Part shown: piece by piece, positions 23,670-33,388 of the stretch
Layout of the letters: every line of letters starts with the position of its first letter
Numbering within the stretch: position 1 is the stretch's first letter
NCBI GenBank assembly: GCA_944393215.1
Contig: CALXZL010000011.1
Location: 1-37,817, forward strand
DNA from: an uncultured Alphaproteobacteria bacterium
Lineage (GTDB): Bacteria > Pseudomonadota > Alphaproteobacteria > RF32 > CAG-239
Direction of reading: 5' to 3'
DNA: 37,817 bases
Notes under the pieces: model-generated
The model's input: only the letters and a program-made list of their open reading frames with translations
The model's database searches: none
What the model was told of the DNA's origin: nothing
Translations under genes and position numbers: made by a program

Positions 23670-25748
23670 ATGCGTCCCGAGATTTTATATCCTTTATTTG
23701 CCTCGCTTGCTTCCATTAACGGATTGGGCGATAAAAGTGCCAAACTCTTGCAAAATTTGGATTGCCGCCTCATTAAAGACCTTATCTTTCATCTGCCTGT
23801 TAATCTGATTGATCGTCGCTATTCTCCTAAGCTTGCCGATGCCGTTCCGGGACGTGTGGCAACCCTTATGGTCAAAGTGCTTGAGCATTTGGCTCCGCAA
23901 AAAAAATCGCAGCCTTACAAGGTGATTGCCGCCGACGAAACCGAACAAATCATCATCAGCTTTTTTAAAGCTTATCCATCAACAATTCAAAAAAATCTGC
24001 CGCTCGGACAATGGGTGGCTATCAGCGGCAAGCTCGAGAAATTTAACAATTCTTTGCAGATGAGTCATCCCGACTACATTGTCCCTGCCGCACAAATTGA
24101 TTCTATCCGCACAATTGAACCCGTTTATCCGCTCACTGCCGGAATCAGCAATAAAATGCTCCGCAAGTGGATTTTGCAAGCTCTTGCGCGCGTACCTCAA
24201 CTTCCCGAGTGGATTGATGAAAAACTCCTCAAAGAAAAAAATTGGCTTTCCTTTAACCAATCTCTTCTTAATTTACATCATCCGCAATATTTGGCGGATT
24301 TAGACATTAATTCGCCCGAGCGTCAGCGCCTTGCCTATGATGAGCTACTTGCCAATCAGCTCACGCTTGCGATTGCACGACAAAAAATCAAAAAACAAGC
24401 CGGACGCTCACTCAAAGGTAACGGTCTTTTACGGAAAAAGCTCCTCGAAATTTTGCCTTTCAAACTCACGCAAGCGCAAGAAAAAGTGCTTAAAGAAATT
24501 TTTGCCGACCAATCCTCTCCCTTCCGGATGCTTCGGCTTTTGCAAGGTGATGTCGGCTGCGGAAAAACCATTGTGGCTTTTTTCTCCATGCTCAATGCCA
24601 TAGAGTGCGGCGCTCAAGCTGCTATTATGGCGCCGACCGAAATTTTAGCCAAGCAGCACCAAGAAACAATCTCTCCTCTTTGTGAAGAGCTCGGTATTAC
24701 CTGTGCACTTCTGACCGGAAAAACCAAGCCCAAACAACGTAAAGAAATTCTTGCTCAACTCGAAGAAGGCAAAATCGATATTCTTATCGGGACGCACGCT
24801 CTCTTTCAAGAAAATGTCATTTTTAAAGACCTTGCCTATGCGGTGATTGATGAACAACACCGTTTCGGCGTCCACCAACGTCTCAATTTTTCCAGTAAAG
24901 GTAACAAAGCCGATATTTTGGTTATGACCGCAACCCCTATTCCGCGAACACTTCTTCTTACCGCTTACGGTGATATGGAATATTCTAAAATCGACCAAGT
25001 TCCCGAAGGACGTCAACCGGTTTCCACTCTGGTAATGCCGATTGATAAACTTCATGATGTTGTTTCCGCCCTCTCCCGCAAACTGCAACAAGGGGCTCGG
25101 GCTTATTGGGTTTGTCCTCTGGTCGAAGAATCGGAGAAAATTGACCTTGCCGCCGCCGAAGAACGTTACGAATCACTCAAAAAATATTTCGGCAACAAAG
25201 TGGGGCTCGTGCACGGCAAAATGAAGGAAGCCGAAAAAGATGCCGTGATGGAAAAATTCAAAAAAGGTGAAATTTCTCTCCTTGTTGCCACCACCGTGAT
25301 TGAAGTCGGCGTTAATGTTCCTGAAGCAACACTCATGATTATTGAACATGCCGAGCGTTTTGGTTTGGCGCAACTACACCAACTGCGCGGACGCATCAAA
25401 CGCGGCTTTCACGCCTCAACCTGCATACTTCTCTATTCACATCCGCTTTCGGAAACCTCACGCGCTCGTCTCAACATTATGAAAGAGACCGAAGACGGTT
25501 TTCGCATTGCCGAAGAAGACCTTGATCTGCGCGGCGGCGGAGAACTCCTCGGCACCAAGCAAAGCGGCTTTAACACCTTCAAACTGGCTGACCTTTCCGT
25601 TCATAAAGGTCTCCTCCTCACTGCCTCGCAAGATGCCAAACTTTTCATATCTCAAGATCCCGATTTTGTAACACCGCGCGGTAAAGCCCTTAAAAACCTG
25701 CTCTATCTCTTTGAACGCGATGAAGCGGTTAAAACTTATAACCAATAA
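23670..25748 (+). CDS. recG: ATP-dependent DNA helicase RecG
   Basis: This is a 692-residue branch-migrating helicase for stalled forks and Holliday junctions. The N-terminal wedge domain includes an OB fold at about 60-150. The helicase core has Walker A GDVGCGKT near 293, motif II DEQHRFGV near 392, TATPIPRT (motif III), and GRIKRGFHASTCILLY (motif VI region), ending with LDLRGGGELLGTKQSGF, diagnostic of RecG. Length is normal. No clear ribosome-binding site is seen before the ATG. It is divergent from mfd and closed by a terminator just after its stop. Confidence 0.96.
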   Translation: MRPEILYPLFASLASINGLGDKSAKLLQNLDCRLIKDLIFHLPVNLIDRRYSPKLADAVPGRVATLMVKVLEHLAPQKKSQPYKVIAADETEQIIISFFKAYPSTIQKNLPLGQWVAISGKLEKFNNSLQMSHPDYIVPAAQIDSIRTIEPVYPLTAGISNKMLRKWILQALARVPQLPEWIDEKLLKEKNWLSFNQSLLNLHHPQYLADLDINSPERQRLAYDELLANQLTLAIARQKIKKQAGRSLKGNGLLRKKLLEILPFKLTQAQEKVLKEIFADQSSPFRMLRLLQGDVGCGKTIVAFFSMLNAIECGAQAAIMAPTEILAKQHQETISPLCEELGITCALLTGKTKPKQRKEILAQLEEGKIDILIGTHALFQENVIFKDLAYAVIDEQHRFGVHQRLNFSSKGNKADILVMTATPIPRTLLLTAYGDMEYSKIDQVPEGRQPVSTLVMPIDKLHDVVSALSRKLQQGARAYWVCPLVEESEKIDLAAAEERYESLKKYFGNKVGLVHGKMKEAEKDAVMEKFKKGEISLLVATTVIEVGVNVPEATLMIIEHAERFGLAQLHQLRGRIKRGFHASTCILLYSHPLSETSRARLNIMKETEDGFRIAEEDLDLRGGGELLGTKQSGFNTFKLADLSVHKGLLLTASQDAKLFISQDPDFVTPRGKALKNLLYLFERDEAVKTYNQ

Positions 25749-25750
25749 AA

Positions 25751-25785
25751 AAAGAGGGGTGACTCACGTCAGCCCTCTTTATCAC
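25751..25785 (+). terminator. Hairpin terminator after recG
   Basis: AAAGAGGG pairs with CCCTCTTT, and an inner TGAC/GTCA extends the stem after a G-G mismatch. The right arm ends in TTT but the T tract is short, so efficiency may be moderate. Confidence 0.6.
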
Positions 25786-25804
25786 CTTTTCTATTATGGA
25801 ATTC

Positions 25805-26383
25805 TTACAATCTGTCACAAATCAGATTGCAATATGATACAACTGAGTTTGTGGTATCTACCAAGAAACCTTTATTTCCTCGGTGCTGTTTTAACCAATA
25901 TTTTATTCCCGATATTTCCGCAGAAAAAATATCTTGCCCCGAAATTTTGAAATAGTCATGCTGCATTGCTTTGTCGGACATGGCAACATAGGCTTTTATC
26001 AATGCTTCCGCTTGAGCTTTGTCTCGGCAAGGGCGTCCTTCAACTTTGTCTTTATAAAGAACTATTTCCTTCTCGCCTTGTTCACAAACTATTGCGGCGC
26101 ACATTACACCTTGATGATATGACTTTCCGACTTCCGCTTCAGGAATATTCGGTAACTCATCAAAGATATTGATACTCATTTGTAACGGAGAATAAATTAA
26201 ATATTTTTTCTCTTTTCCCGAAATGGCTGGAATAACAATGCCGGGAACATAATCCATGGTTGCCGTACTGAAAACTAATTTTACTTCGGCTTTGCTGAGA
26301 GTGTATCCCGCCAATTCATCCATGAATACGCTACCCAAAATTTCTTTAACCACTTTTTTCTCTAAAAATTTTTTTGCTTCCAT
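25805..26383 (-). CDS. Hypothetical protein, 192 aa
   Basis: I do not recognise this protein. It is a 192-residue soluble product without a signal peptide; five cysteines are scattered and form no metal motif. The middle (VPGIVIPAISGKEKKYLIYS) is beta-rich, and the region about 120-170 is amphipathic and probably helical. The ATG has no Shine-Dalgarno sequence. It sits alone between recG and another unknown gene, separated from the latter by 131 bases that contain a terminator. Codon use and composition look more AT-rich than recG but not extreme. Confidence 0.7.
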   Translation of the reverse strand: MEAKKFLEKKVVKEILGSVFMDELAGYTLSKAEVKLVFSTATMDYVPGIVIPAISGKEKKYLIYSPLQMSINIFDELPNIPEAEVGKSYHQGVMCAAIVCEQGEKEIVLYKDKVEGRPCRDKAQAEALIKAYVAMSDKAMQHDYFKISGQDIFSAEISGIKYWLKQHRGNKGFLVDTTNSVVSYCNLICDRL

Positions 26384-26464
26384 AGCTTGTAATTTTTTAA
26401 TGATAAAAAAATAAATAATATTATTGTGTTTCAGAATTTATTACGACAATAGACAAAAGTCAAC

Positions 26465-26496
26465 AAAAAAAAGAGGCAGTTCTTGCCTCTTTTTTG
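26465..26496 (-). terminator. Terminator after the 153-aa gene
   Basis: AAGAGGCA pairs with TGCCTCTT across a 5-nt loop. On the minus strand a run of six T residues follows; the T run on the plus side makes it near symmetrical. It lies 18 bases past the stop of the minus-strand gene. Confidence 0.8.
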
Positions 26497-26514
26497 TTCC
26501 TTTTCTCTCATCTC

Positions 26515-26976
26515 TTATGCGCGCAATCTGTTTTCCATCATATTATTCATCATATGCGGCATGATTTTTTCCTCTGTATTTTCCTTCACATAATTATTAT
26601 ATTCTTTATAAAAACCTTCTATTGTATGATTTTTATTCATTTTCAAATATGTATCCATCGCAATAACCGCATAATCTTTTTCCTTCGGTGCCATAATGTT
26701 TAACATTTCCAATATGGTCTTCTTTTGCTTCACATTTTTCATCTTTTCCAATTTCGGTAATGCTAGCTTTGCTTTTTGATCATATAATTTAATTCTATAT
26801 TTGGCTTTGCTACTCTCTAAAAAAGCAACCGCGGGATTAGACGGGAGTCCTAATTCTGATAACCGACAGTCTTTTCCTGCAATCTGACATAAATCTTCAA
26901 AAAGCTGGTCTTTAGTTAAATTCGCCGCAGACAACTTCTCTACAAAAACACTTCCTACAGTTCGTTTTTCTCCCAT
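26515..26976 (-). CDS. Hypothetical protein, 153 aa
   Basis: I do not recognise this protein. It is a 153-residue, Lys- and Met-rich, mainly helical product without membrane segments. Its last 15 residues are unusually Met/Asn rich (MPHMMNNMMENRLRA). A strong AGGGAGG ribosome-binding site precedes the ATG and a terminator follows the stop, so it is very likely expressed as a single gene. The neighbouring 192-aa product shows no obvious sequence similarity to it. Confidence 0.75.
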   Translation of the reverse strand: MGEKRTVGSVFVEKLSAANLTKDQLFEDLCQIAGKDCRLSELGLPSNPAVAFLESSKAKYRIKLYDQKAKLALPKLEKMKNVKQKKTILEMLNIMAPKEKDYAVIAMDTYLKMNKNHTIEGFYKEYNNYVKENTEEKIMPHMMNNMMENRLRA

Positions 26977-27065
26977 AATAATCCTCCCTTTTTGCTTTTA
27001 TTTTGCTATGTTTTATTTTACCATATTCCCTGACCTTTAACAAGTGATATCATACAAAAAAATCT

Positions 27066-28142
27066 TTATTTTATTACTTTTTTTAAAATAGCTTCCGTTT
27101 CTACCAAATGAACCGCTTTCAAAAAACTTTCCTTCTCGCTTAATACTGTGTAATAATCCTTTTTCATGGAAGGTGCTTCTCTTAACGCTTGCACATATTG
27201 TTCTTTTGATAACGGATCTTCCGATACATATTTAAAAAATCCGCTTGCCAGTAAAAAATGTTTCATCTTCTCTATTGCCGGATTATTTTGTAATAACGCA
27301 CAGAGATAAGTTGATACGCCGACTTGTATTCCATGCAAATGCGGTCGCTTGCAGATATTATCCAATGCTTGCGATATCAAATGTTCCGCTCCGCTCGCCG
27401 GTCGTGAAGTCCCTGCTATTTCCATGGCGATGCCGCTCATCATTAAAGATGTGCTTAAATTTCTTAAAAATTCCGAACTTTCCAAATCATACTGAGGCAT
27501 GGATATTAAGATGTCTAAGGAATGATAGCCTAACATGGCGGCAAAATCATTATATCTTTCATAGCCCTTTCTGAAGGCAACCTTCCAATCCCACAATGCC
27601 GTCACTTTGGAAATCATATCTCCTATTCCCGAGTATAAAAACATTTTCGGCGTTTTGGAAATGATGTCCAAATCTATTATAATCCCAAACGGAATACTCG
27701 ATTTAACGCTTGTTCTTCTGCCATCTACCAATAAGGACGTGTTCGGACTACAAAAACCATCATTGGAAATTGAGGTCGGAACCGATATAAACGGCTTTTT
27801 TAATAAGTGGGCGCAATATTTGGCAAAATCTATTACTTTTCCGCCGCCAACACCGATTATGGCATCCGTATTTCGCGGTAAATTAAAAGCAACCTTATCT
27901 ACTTCCTCAATATTTATATATTGAACTATCTTATTACAAACAACTTCAATATCGTGTTGTTCAAAGCCTTTATACAGTTTTCCGCCGATCAATTCTTCCA
28001 GACCGTCACTCCAAAACAATGCCACATTGGACATGCCTTTATCAATCAAATACTTTCCTATTCGACCGATTTTTCCATAACCGATTTTAACAACATAGGG
28101 TATATTTATTTGACGGTTGGTAAAAAAATTTTGATACGGCAT
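27066..28142 (-). CDS. sn-Glycerol-1-phosphate dehydrogenase family (AraM/EgsA-like)
   Basis: This is a 358-residue metal-dependent NAD(P) dehydrogenase of the dehydroquinate synthase/glycerol dehydrogenase fold. The nucleotide motif GVGGGKVID is at 97-105, the substrate loop VPTSISNDGFCSP at 121-133, and likely zinc ligands are D175 (SGIGDMISK), H254 (SGAEHLIS) and H270 (LHGIQVG). This combination is typical of glycerol-1-phosphate dehydrogenases (archaeal EgsA, Bacillus AraM) rather than glycerol dehydrogenase. It would convert dihydroxyacetone phosphate to glycerol-1-phosphate. GGGAG precedes the ATG at a long spacing. No G1P-using gene is nearby, so the destination of the product is open. 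Confidence 0.82.
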   Translation of the reverse strand: MPYQNFFTNRQINIPYVVKIGYGKIGRIGKYLIDKGMSNVALFWSDGLEELIGGKLYKGFEQHDIEVVCNKIVQYINIEEVDKVAFNLPRNTDAIIGVGGGKVIDFAKYCAHLLKKPFISVPTSISNDGFCSPNTSLLVDGRRTSVKSSIPFGIIIDLDIISKTPKMFLYSGIGDMISKVTALWDWKVAFRKGYERYNDFAAMLGYHSLDILISMPQYDLESSEFLRNLSTSLMMSGIAMEIAGTSRPASGAEHLISQALDNICKRPHLHGIQVGVSTYLCALLQNNPAIEKMKHFLLASGFFKYVSEDPLSKEQYVQALREAPSMKKDYYTVLSEKESFLKAVHLVETEAILKKVIK

Positions 28143-28240
28143 GGCTCTGTCTCCCGTTAAGAGCTAATGTTCTGTATCTATTATTTTTATCATAATTTTT
28201 TTTATCTTGCCATAAAAAAATTTCATGCTTTAAAATTAAG

Positions 28241-28265
28241 GAGAGCCCGCTATTAACGGACTCTC
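28241..28265 (-). terminator. Probable terminator of the atp operon
   Basis: On the minus strand GAGAGTCCG pairs with CGGGCTCTC (one T-G wobble) around a 7-nt loop, followed by CTTAATTTTAAAG. The T tract is interrupted, so termination may be leaky. It lies 29 bases past atpC. Confidence 0.55.
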
Positions 28266-28293
28266 TCTTACTTTATAACTTGCTTCTCTTTAA

Positions 28294-28662
28294 CTATTGT
28301 CTTTTTTCCAAAACACTAATCACATAGTTATAAAATTCTTTATCTTCTTCATGCAAGGCAGAATCTCTTTTCTCTTTTGCTCGCTCCAGAGATATACCTT
28401 CAACATCAAAAACTTTTTCACAAGATACGGCACACCTGTTTCTGGCTACGTCTGCTATTCCGCCTTTTACAAAATAGCTTTCCGTAACCTTTAACTGATT
28501 ATCCAATATCCTGACTATTCCGTTGCGCAGAAGCAATAATGTCGGAGCACGATCCGGAAGAATCGTAATATTCCCCTCTTGTGCCGGCAACTGCAGTGCC
28601 GCAACTTTTTTGGTATTGAAAACTTTATATGGGCGTGAAATTCGAAAAAGTATTTCCTTCAT
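28294..28662 (-). CDS. atpC: ATP synthase F1 epsilon subunit
   Basis: This is a 122-residue subunit of the rotor stalk. The N-terminal beta sandwich is recognisable by GNITILPDRAPTLLLLRNGI, and the C-terminal pair of helices (about 90-120) that regulates hydrolysis is present. It is slightly shorter than most bacterial epsilon subunits (about 130-140). It is the last gene of atpHAGDC, starting 11 bases after atpD with AAGG upstream. The N-terminal region is rather divergent, but position and pattern make the call secure. Confidence 0.92.
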   Translation of the reverse strand: MKEILFRISRPYKVFNTKKVAALQLPAQEGNITILPDRAPTLLLLRNGIVRILDNQLKVTESYFVKGGIADVARNRCAVSCEKVFDVEGISLERAKEKRDSALHEEDKEFYNYVISVLEKRQ

Positions 28663-28673
28663 GTTTTTCTACC

Positions 28674-30227
<1,554 letters not shown>

Positions 30228-30235
30228 CTATTCTT

Positions 30236-31156
30236 TTACAGTGCCTCTGCACCGGATATTATCTCTGTCAATTCGGTTGTAATTGCCGTTTGACGTATTC
30301 TGTTATATTTGATTGTCAGCTTGTTTATCATATCGGTTGCATTTCTCGTTGCATTATCCATTGATGTCATACGAGCTCCGTGCTCTGATGCCTGCGAGTG
30401 TATAACCGCTCTGAATATTTCTCCGCGAAATATCAATGGCAACATTCCTTCCAGCAAACTCATCTTATCGGGCTCATATTCATAAAAAGCACCGCGAACA
30501 ACATTGGTCGGAAGATGCAATCTATTATATTCAAATTCTTCTATGTGTAGCGGCAAAAGTTGTTCATTAACTATTTCGCGGCTGATTGCAGACTTAAAGC
30601 GACTGACAACAACTTCACAAATATCAAATTTTTCTTGATTATAGGCTTCTAAAATATCATAGCCTATATCTGAGGCTTCATAATATTTTGCTCCTTTTGA
30701 CGCAACACCTTCTTTGGTTTTGACAATCAAATCACCATAGCGGCTTTTCAATATATCTCTGCCTTTTTTGCCGACGCAATAAACAGAAACCTCTTTTCCC
30801 TGTGATTTTAACTCTTCTATGCGTCGGGCTGCTTCTTTGGCAACTCCGGCGTTATAGCTTCCGCACAATCCTCGGTCCGACGTAAAAACAAGCAAAAGAT
30901 ATTTTTCAGCTTGCGGATTTTCCCTCATCATTTTTGGCCATATTATCGAAGCGTCGCTTTTTTCTGCTTGCTGTTTTAATTCATAAATCACCCTATTGGC
31001 ACATGCCAAAAGATTGTGATTATAAAACTCCGACTTGCCGATTAAACCTTGAGACCGACGCAGGCGGGCAGCAGCAACCATCTTCATCGCCGAGGTGATT
31101 TTACTCGTCGACTTGACGGTGCTGATGCGAGTTCTTAACTCTTTTAATCCTGCCAT
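30236..31156 (-). CDS. atpG: ATP synthase F1 gamma subunit
   Basis: The 306-residue central rotor subunit begins MAGLKELRTRISTVKSTSKI, the typical first helix, and has FTSDRGLCGSYNAG near residue 80 and the C-terminal helix with DNATRNATDMINKLTIKYNR. It is a little longer than the usual 285-295. It lies between atpA and atpD with 9- and 17-base gaps. AAGGAT serves as the ribosome-binding site. Confidence 0.96.
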   Translation of the reverse strand: MAGLKELRTRISTVKSTSKITSAMKMVAAARLRRSQGLIGKSEFYNHNLLACANRVIYELKQQAEKSDASIIWPKMMRENPQAEKYLLLVFTSDRGLCGSYNAGVAKEAARRIEELKSQGKEVSVYCVGKKGRDILKSRYGDLIVKTKEGVASKGAKYYEASDIGYDILEAYNQEKFDICEVVVSRFKSAISREIVNEQLLPLHIEEFEYNRLHLPTNVVRGAFYEYEPDKMSLLEGMLPLIFRGEIFRAVIHSQASEHGARMTSMDNATRNATDMINKLTIKYNRIRQTAITTELTEIISGAEAL

Positions 31157-31165
31157 TTTTTATCC

Positions 31166-32716
31166 TTAAGCTGCTTCTTCTGTCTTCTTAAATTCGGAAA
31201 GAAAGTTTTCATAAAACTCGGTTAATTTCTTATCCAATTCTTCTGATATAACCTTCTTTTCGGCAATTTCTTCCAGGTATTCCGGATAATTAACCTTCAA
31301 AGCCTTTATTGCAGATTGTTCAAATTCGCTTATTTCTTTGAGGTCTAATTTATCCAAATATCCTCTAACTCCGGCAAAGATTGCAACAACTTGTTCTTCC
31401 ACCGGCATCGGACGATATTGCGGCTGTTTTAACAACTCGGTCAAACGAGCACCGCGTGCAAGCAAGTTTTTGGTTGCCACATCCAAATCGGATGCAAATT
31501 GAGCAAATGATGCCATTTCTCGATATTGCGCTAATTCCAATTTGATTTTTCCGGCAACTTGCTTCATTGCCTTAATTTGTGCGGCAGAACCGACACGGCT
31601 TACCGAAATACCGACATTGACCGCCGGACGAACACCTTGGTAGAACAAACCTGTTTCCAAAAAGATTTGTCCGTCAGTAATGGAAATGACGTTGGTCGGA
31701 ATATATGCCGACACATCACCTGCTTGGGTTTCAATAACAGGAAGAGCTGTCAAAGAACCACCACCAAGTTCATCATTCATCTTAGCGGCTCTTTCAAGCA
31801 AACGAGAGTGCAGATAGAACACGTCTCCGGGGAAAGCTTCACGCCCAGGCGGACGACGGAGCAACAAGGACATTTGTCTATATGCCGTGGCTTGTTTGGT
31901 TAAGTCATCATAAAAGATAACGGCGTTCATGCCATTGTCTCTGAAAAATTCACCCATTGCGCATCCGGAATACGGCGCCATAAATTGCATCGGTGCCGGA
32001 TCTGATGCCGTGGCGGCAACAACAATCGTATAGTCCATTGCGCCATAATCACGCAAAGTTTTAACAACTTGTGCTACGGTTGAACGTTTTTGTCCGACGG
32101 CAACATATATGCAATATAATTTTTCTTTTTCACTTTTAGCTTTTTCATTAATACGTTTTTGATTCAATATTGTATCAACAATAATGGCTGTCTTTCCGGT
32201 TTGGCGGTCTCCGATGATCAATTCGCGCTGACCTCTTCCGATCGGAACCAGAGAATCCACAACCTTCAAGCCGGTTTGCATCGGCTCATAGACGCTTCGT
32301 CTGGCAATAATGCCCGGAGCTTTTAGTTCTGATAAGCGGCTGTCTTCACATTTTACTGCGCCTTTACCGTCTATCGGTTCTCCCAAAGCATCTACCACTC
32401 TGCCGAGAAGACCTTTTCCCACCGGAACACTGACAATTTTGTCAGTACGTCTGACGGTATCACCTTCTTTAATGCTTTGGTCCGAGCCGAAGATAACTAC
32501 ACCGACATTATCTTCTTCCAGATTTAACGCCATACCTTTAATGCCGCCGTCAAACTCAACCAACTCTCCGGCTTGGACTTTATCCAAACCGTAAACACGG
32601 GCAATTCCGTCTCCGACCGATAATACTTTACCGACTTCAGAGACATCAACGTCCACTTTGGCTCCGGCGATTTTTTCCTTTATTATGGAAGATATTTCGC
32701 TTGCGTGTACAGACAT
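31166..32716 (-). CDS. atpA: ATP synthase F1 alpha subunit
   Basis: This 516-residue subunit is the non-catalytic nucleotide-binding partner of beta. Walker A is GDRQTGKT, and [20 protein letters not shown] and SISRVGS-like [12 protein letters not shown] are intact. Length is standard. Its ATG shares one base with the atpH stop (TAATG), so translation is coupled. It sits in the alphaproteobacterial atpHAGDC order. Confidence 0.98.
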   Translation of the reverse strand: MSVHASEISSIIKEKIAGAKVDVDVSEVGKVLSVGDGIARVYGLDKVQAGELVEFDGGIKGMALNLEEDNVGVVIFGSDQSIKEGDTVRRTDKIVSVPVGKGLLGRVVDALGEPIDGKGAVKCEDSRLSELKAPGIIARRSVYEPMQTGLKVVDSLVPIGRGQRELIIGDRQTGKTAIIVDTILNQKRINEKAKSEKEKLYCIYVAVGQKRSTVAQVVKTLRDYGAMDYTIVVAATASDPAPMQFMAPYSGCAMGEFFRDNGMNAVIFYDDLTKQATAYRQMSLLLRRPPGREAFPGDVFYLHSRLLERAAKMNDELGGGSLTALPVIETQAGDVSAYIPTNVISITDGQIFLETGLFYQGVRPAVNVGISVSRVGSAAQIKAMKQVAGKIKLELAQYREMASFAQFASDLDVATKNLLARGARLTELLKQPQYRPMPVEEQVVAIFAGVRGYLDKLDLKEISEFEQSAIKALKVNYPEYLEEIAEKKVISEELDKKLTEFYENFLSEFKKTEEAA

Positions 32717-33270
32717 TATTGTCCACCTTTCATCATTATTTCTAAACGATTTAATTTTCCTAAAACAGAATCATCTATCATGGTTGAACCATATTGTACT
32801 CTTAATCCTCCCAAAAGTTCAGGATCTACATTATAGTTAACCACAATTTTTTTACCGAATTTCTGTTCGAGCATTTGCAAAACTTTTTTATTCTGTGTTT
32901 CGGTTAATTTTAAAGCCGAATCCACTTTGATTTCCGTTATCCCTTGTTTTTTATAATACAGGTGTATAAAGGCTTCCAGAATAAGTTCCGTTTCCGCAAA
33001 GCGGTTATTATCGGCTATCACATCCAAACAATTCAAACTCTCTTTGGAAAGTTTTAATTTGGAAGCAATTTCCTTTAACGCTGCTTTTTTGGAAGCTATT
33101 CCCCACAAAGGATTAGCAAAATATTTTGCAAAATCTTTTTCTTGTTTGATTACCTTCATCAATGTCAAAACATCAGCATGAACTTTCGCCTCTGCCTTTA
33201 ATTCTTCAGCAGCTTCATACAGGGATTCGGCATAAACGGAGGCTATTTTACTTTTAGAATCTTTTTTCAA
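32716..33270 (-). CDS. atpH: ATP synthase F1 delta subunit
   Basis: This 184-residue stator subunit links F1 to the b subunits. The N-terminal helical bundle begins [15 protein letters not shown], and the C-terminal segment ([20 protein letters not shown] then [10 protein letters not shown]) is diagnostic. The longest frame starts with TTG; no better ATG lies near the beginning of the domain, so a TTG start seems real, with only a weak purine-rich site upstream. It opens the atp operon 118 bases after priA. The b, a and c subunits of Fo are not in the window. Confidence 0.93.
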   Translation of the reverse strand: MKKDSKSKIASVYAESLYEAAEELKAEAKVHADVLTLMKVIKQEKDFAKYFANPLWGIASKKAALKEIASKLKLSKESLNCLDVIADNNRFAETELILEAFIHLYYKKQGITEIKVDSALKLTETQNKKVLQMLEQKFGKKIVVNYNVDPELLGGLRVQYGSTMIDDSVLGKLNRLEIMMKGGQ

Positions 33271-33388
33271 TCTTTTTATCTCTACTCAAATATTCATCCA
33301 ATGGCTCACATATTATTAGTTAATAGTTTCTAATTTATTAAAATATTTATTCTCCACTTTAAAAACATTTCGTATCCGGTATGTATTT

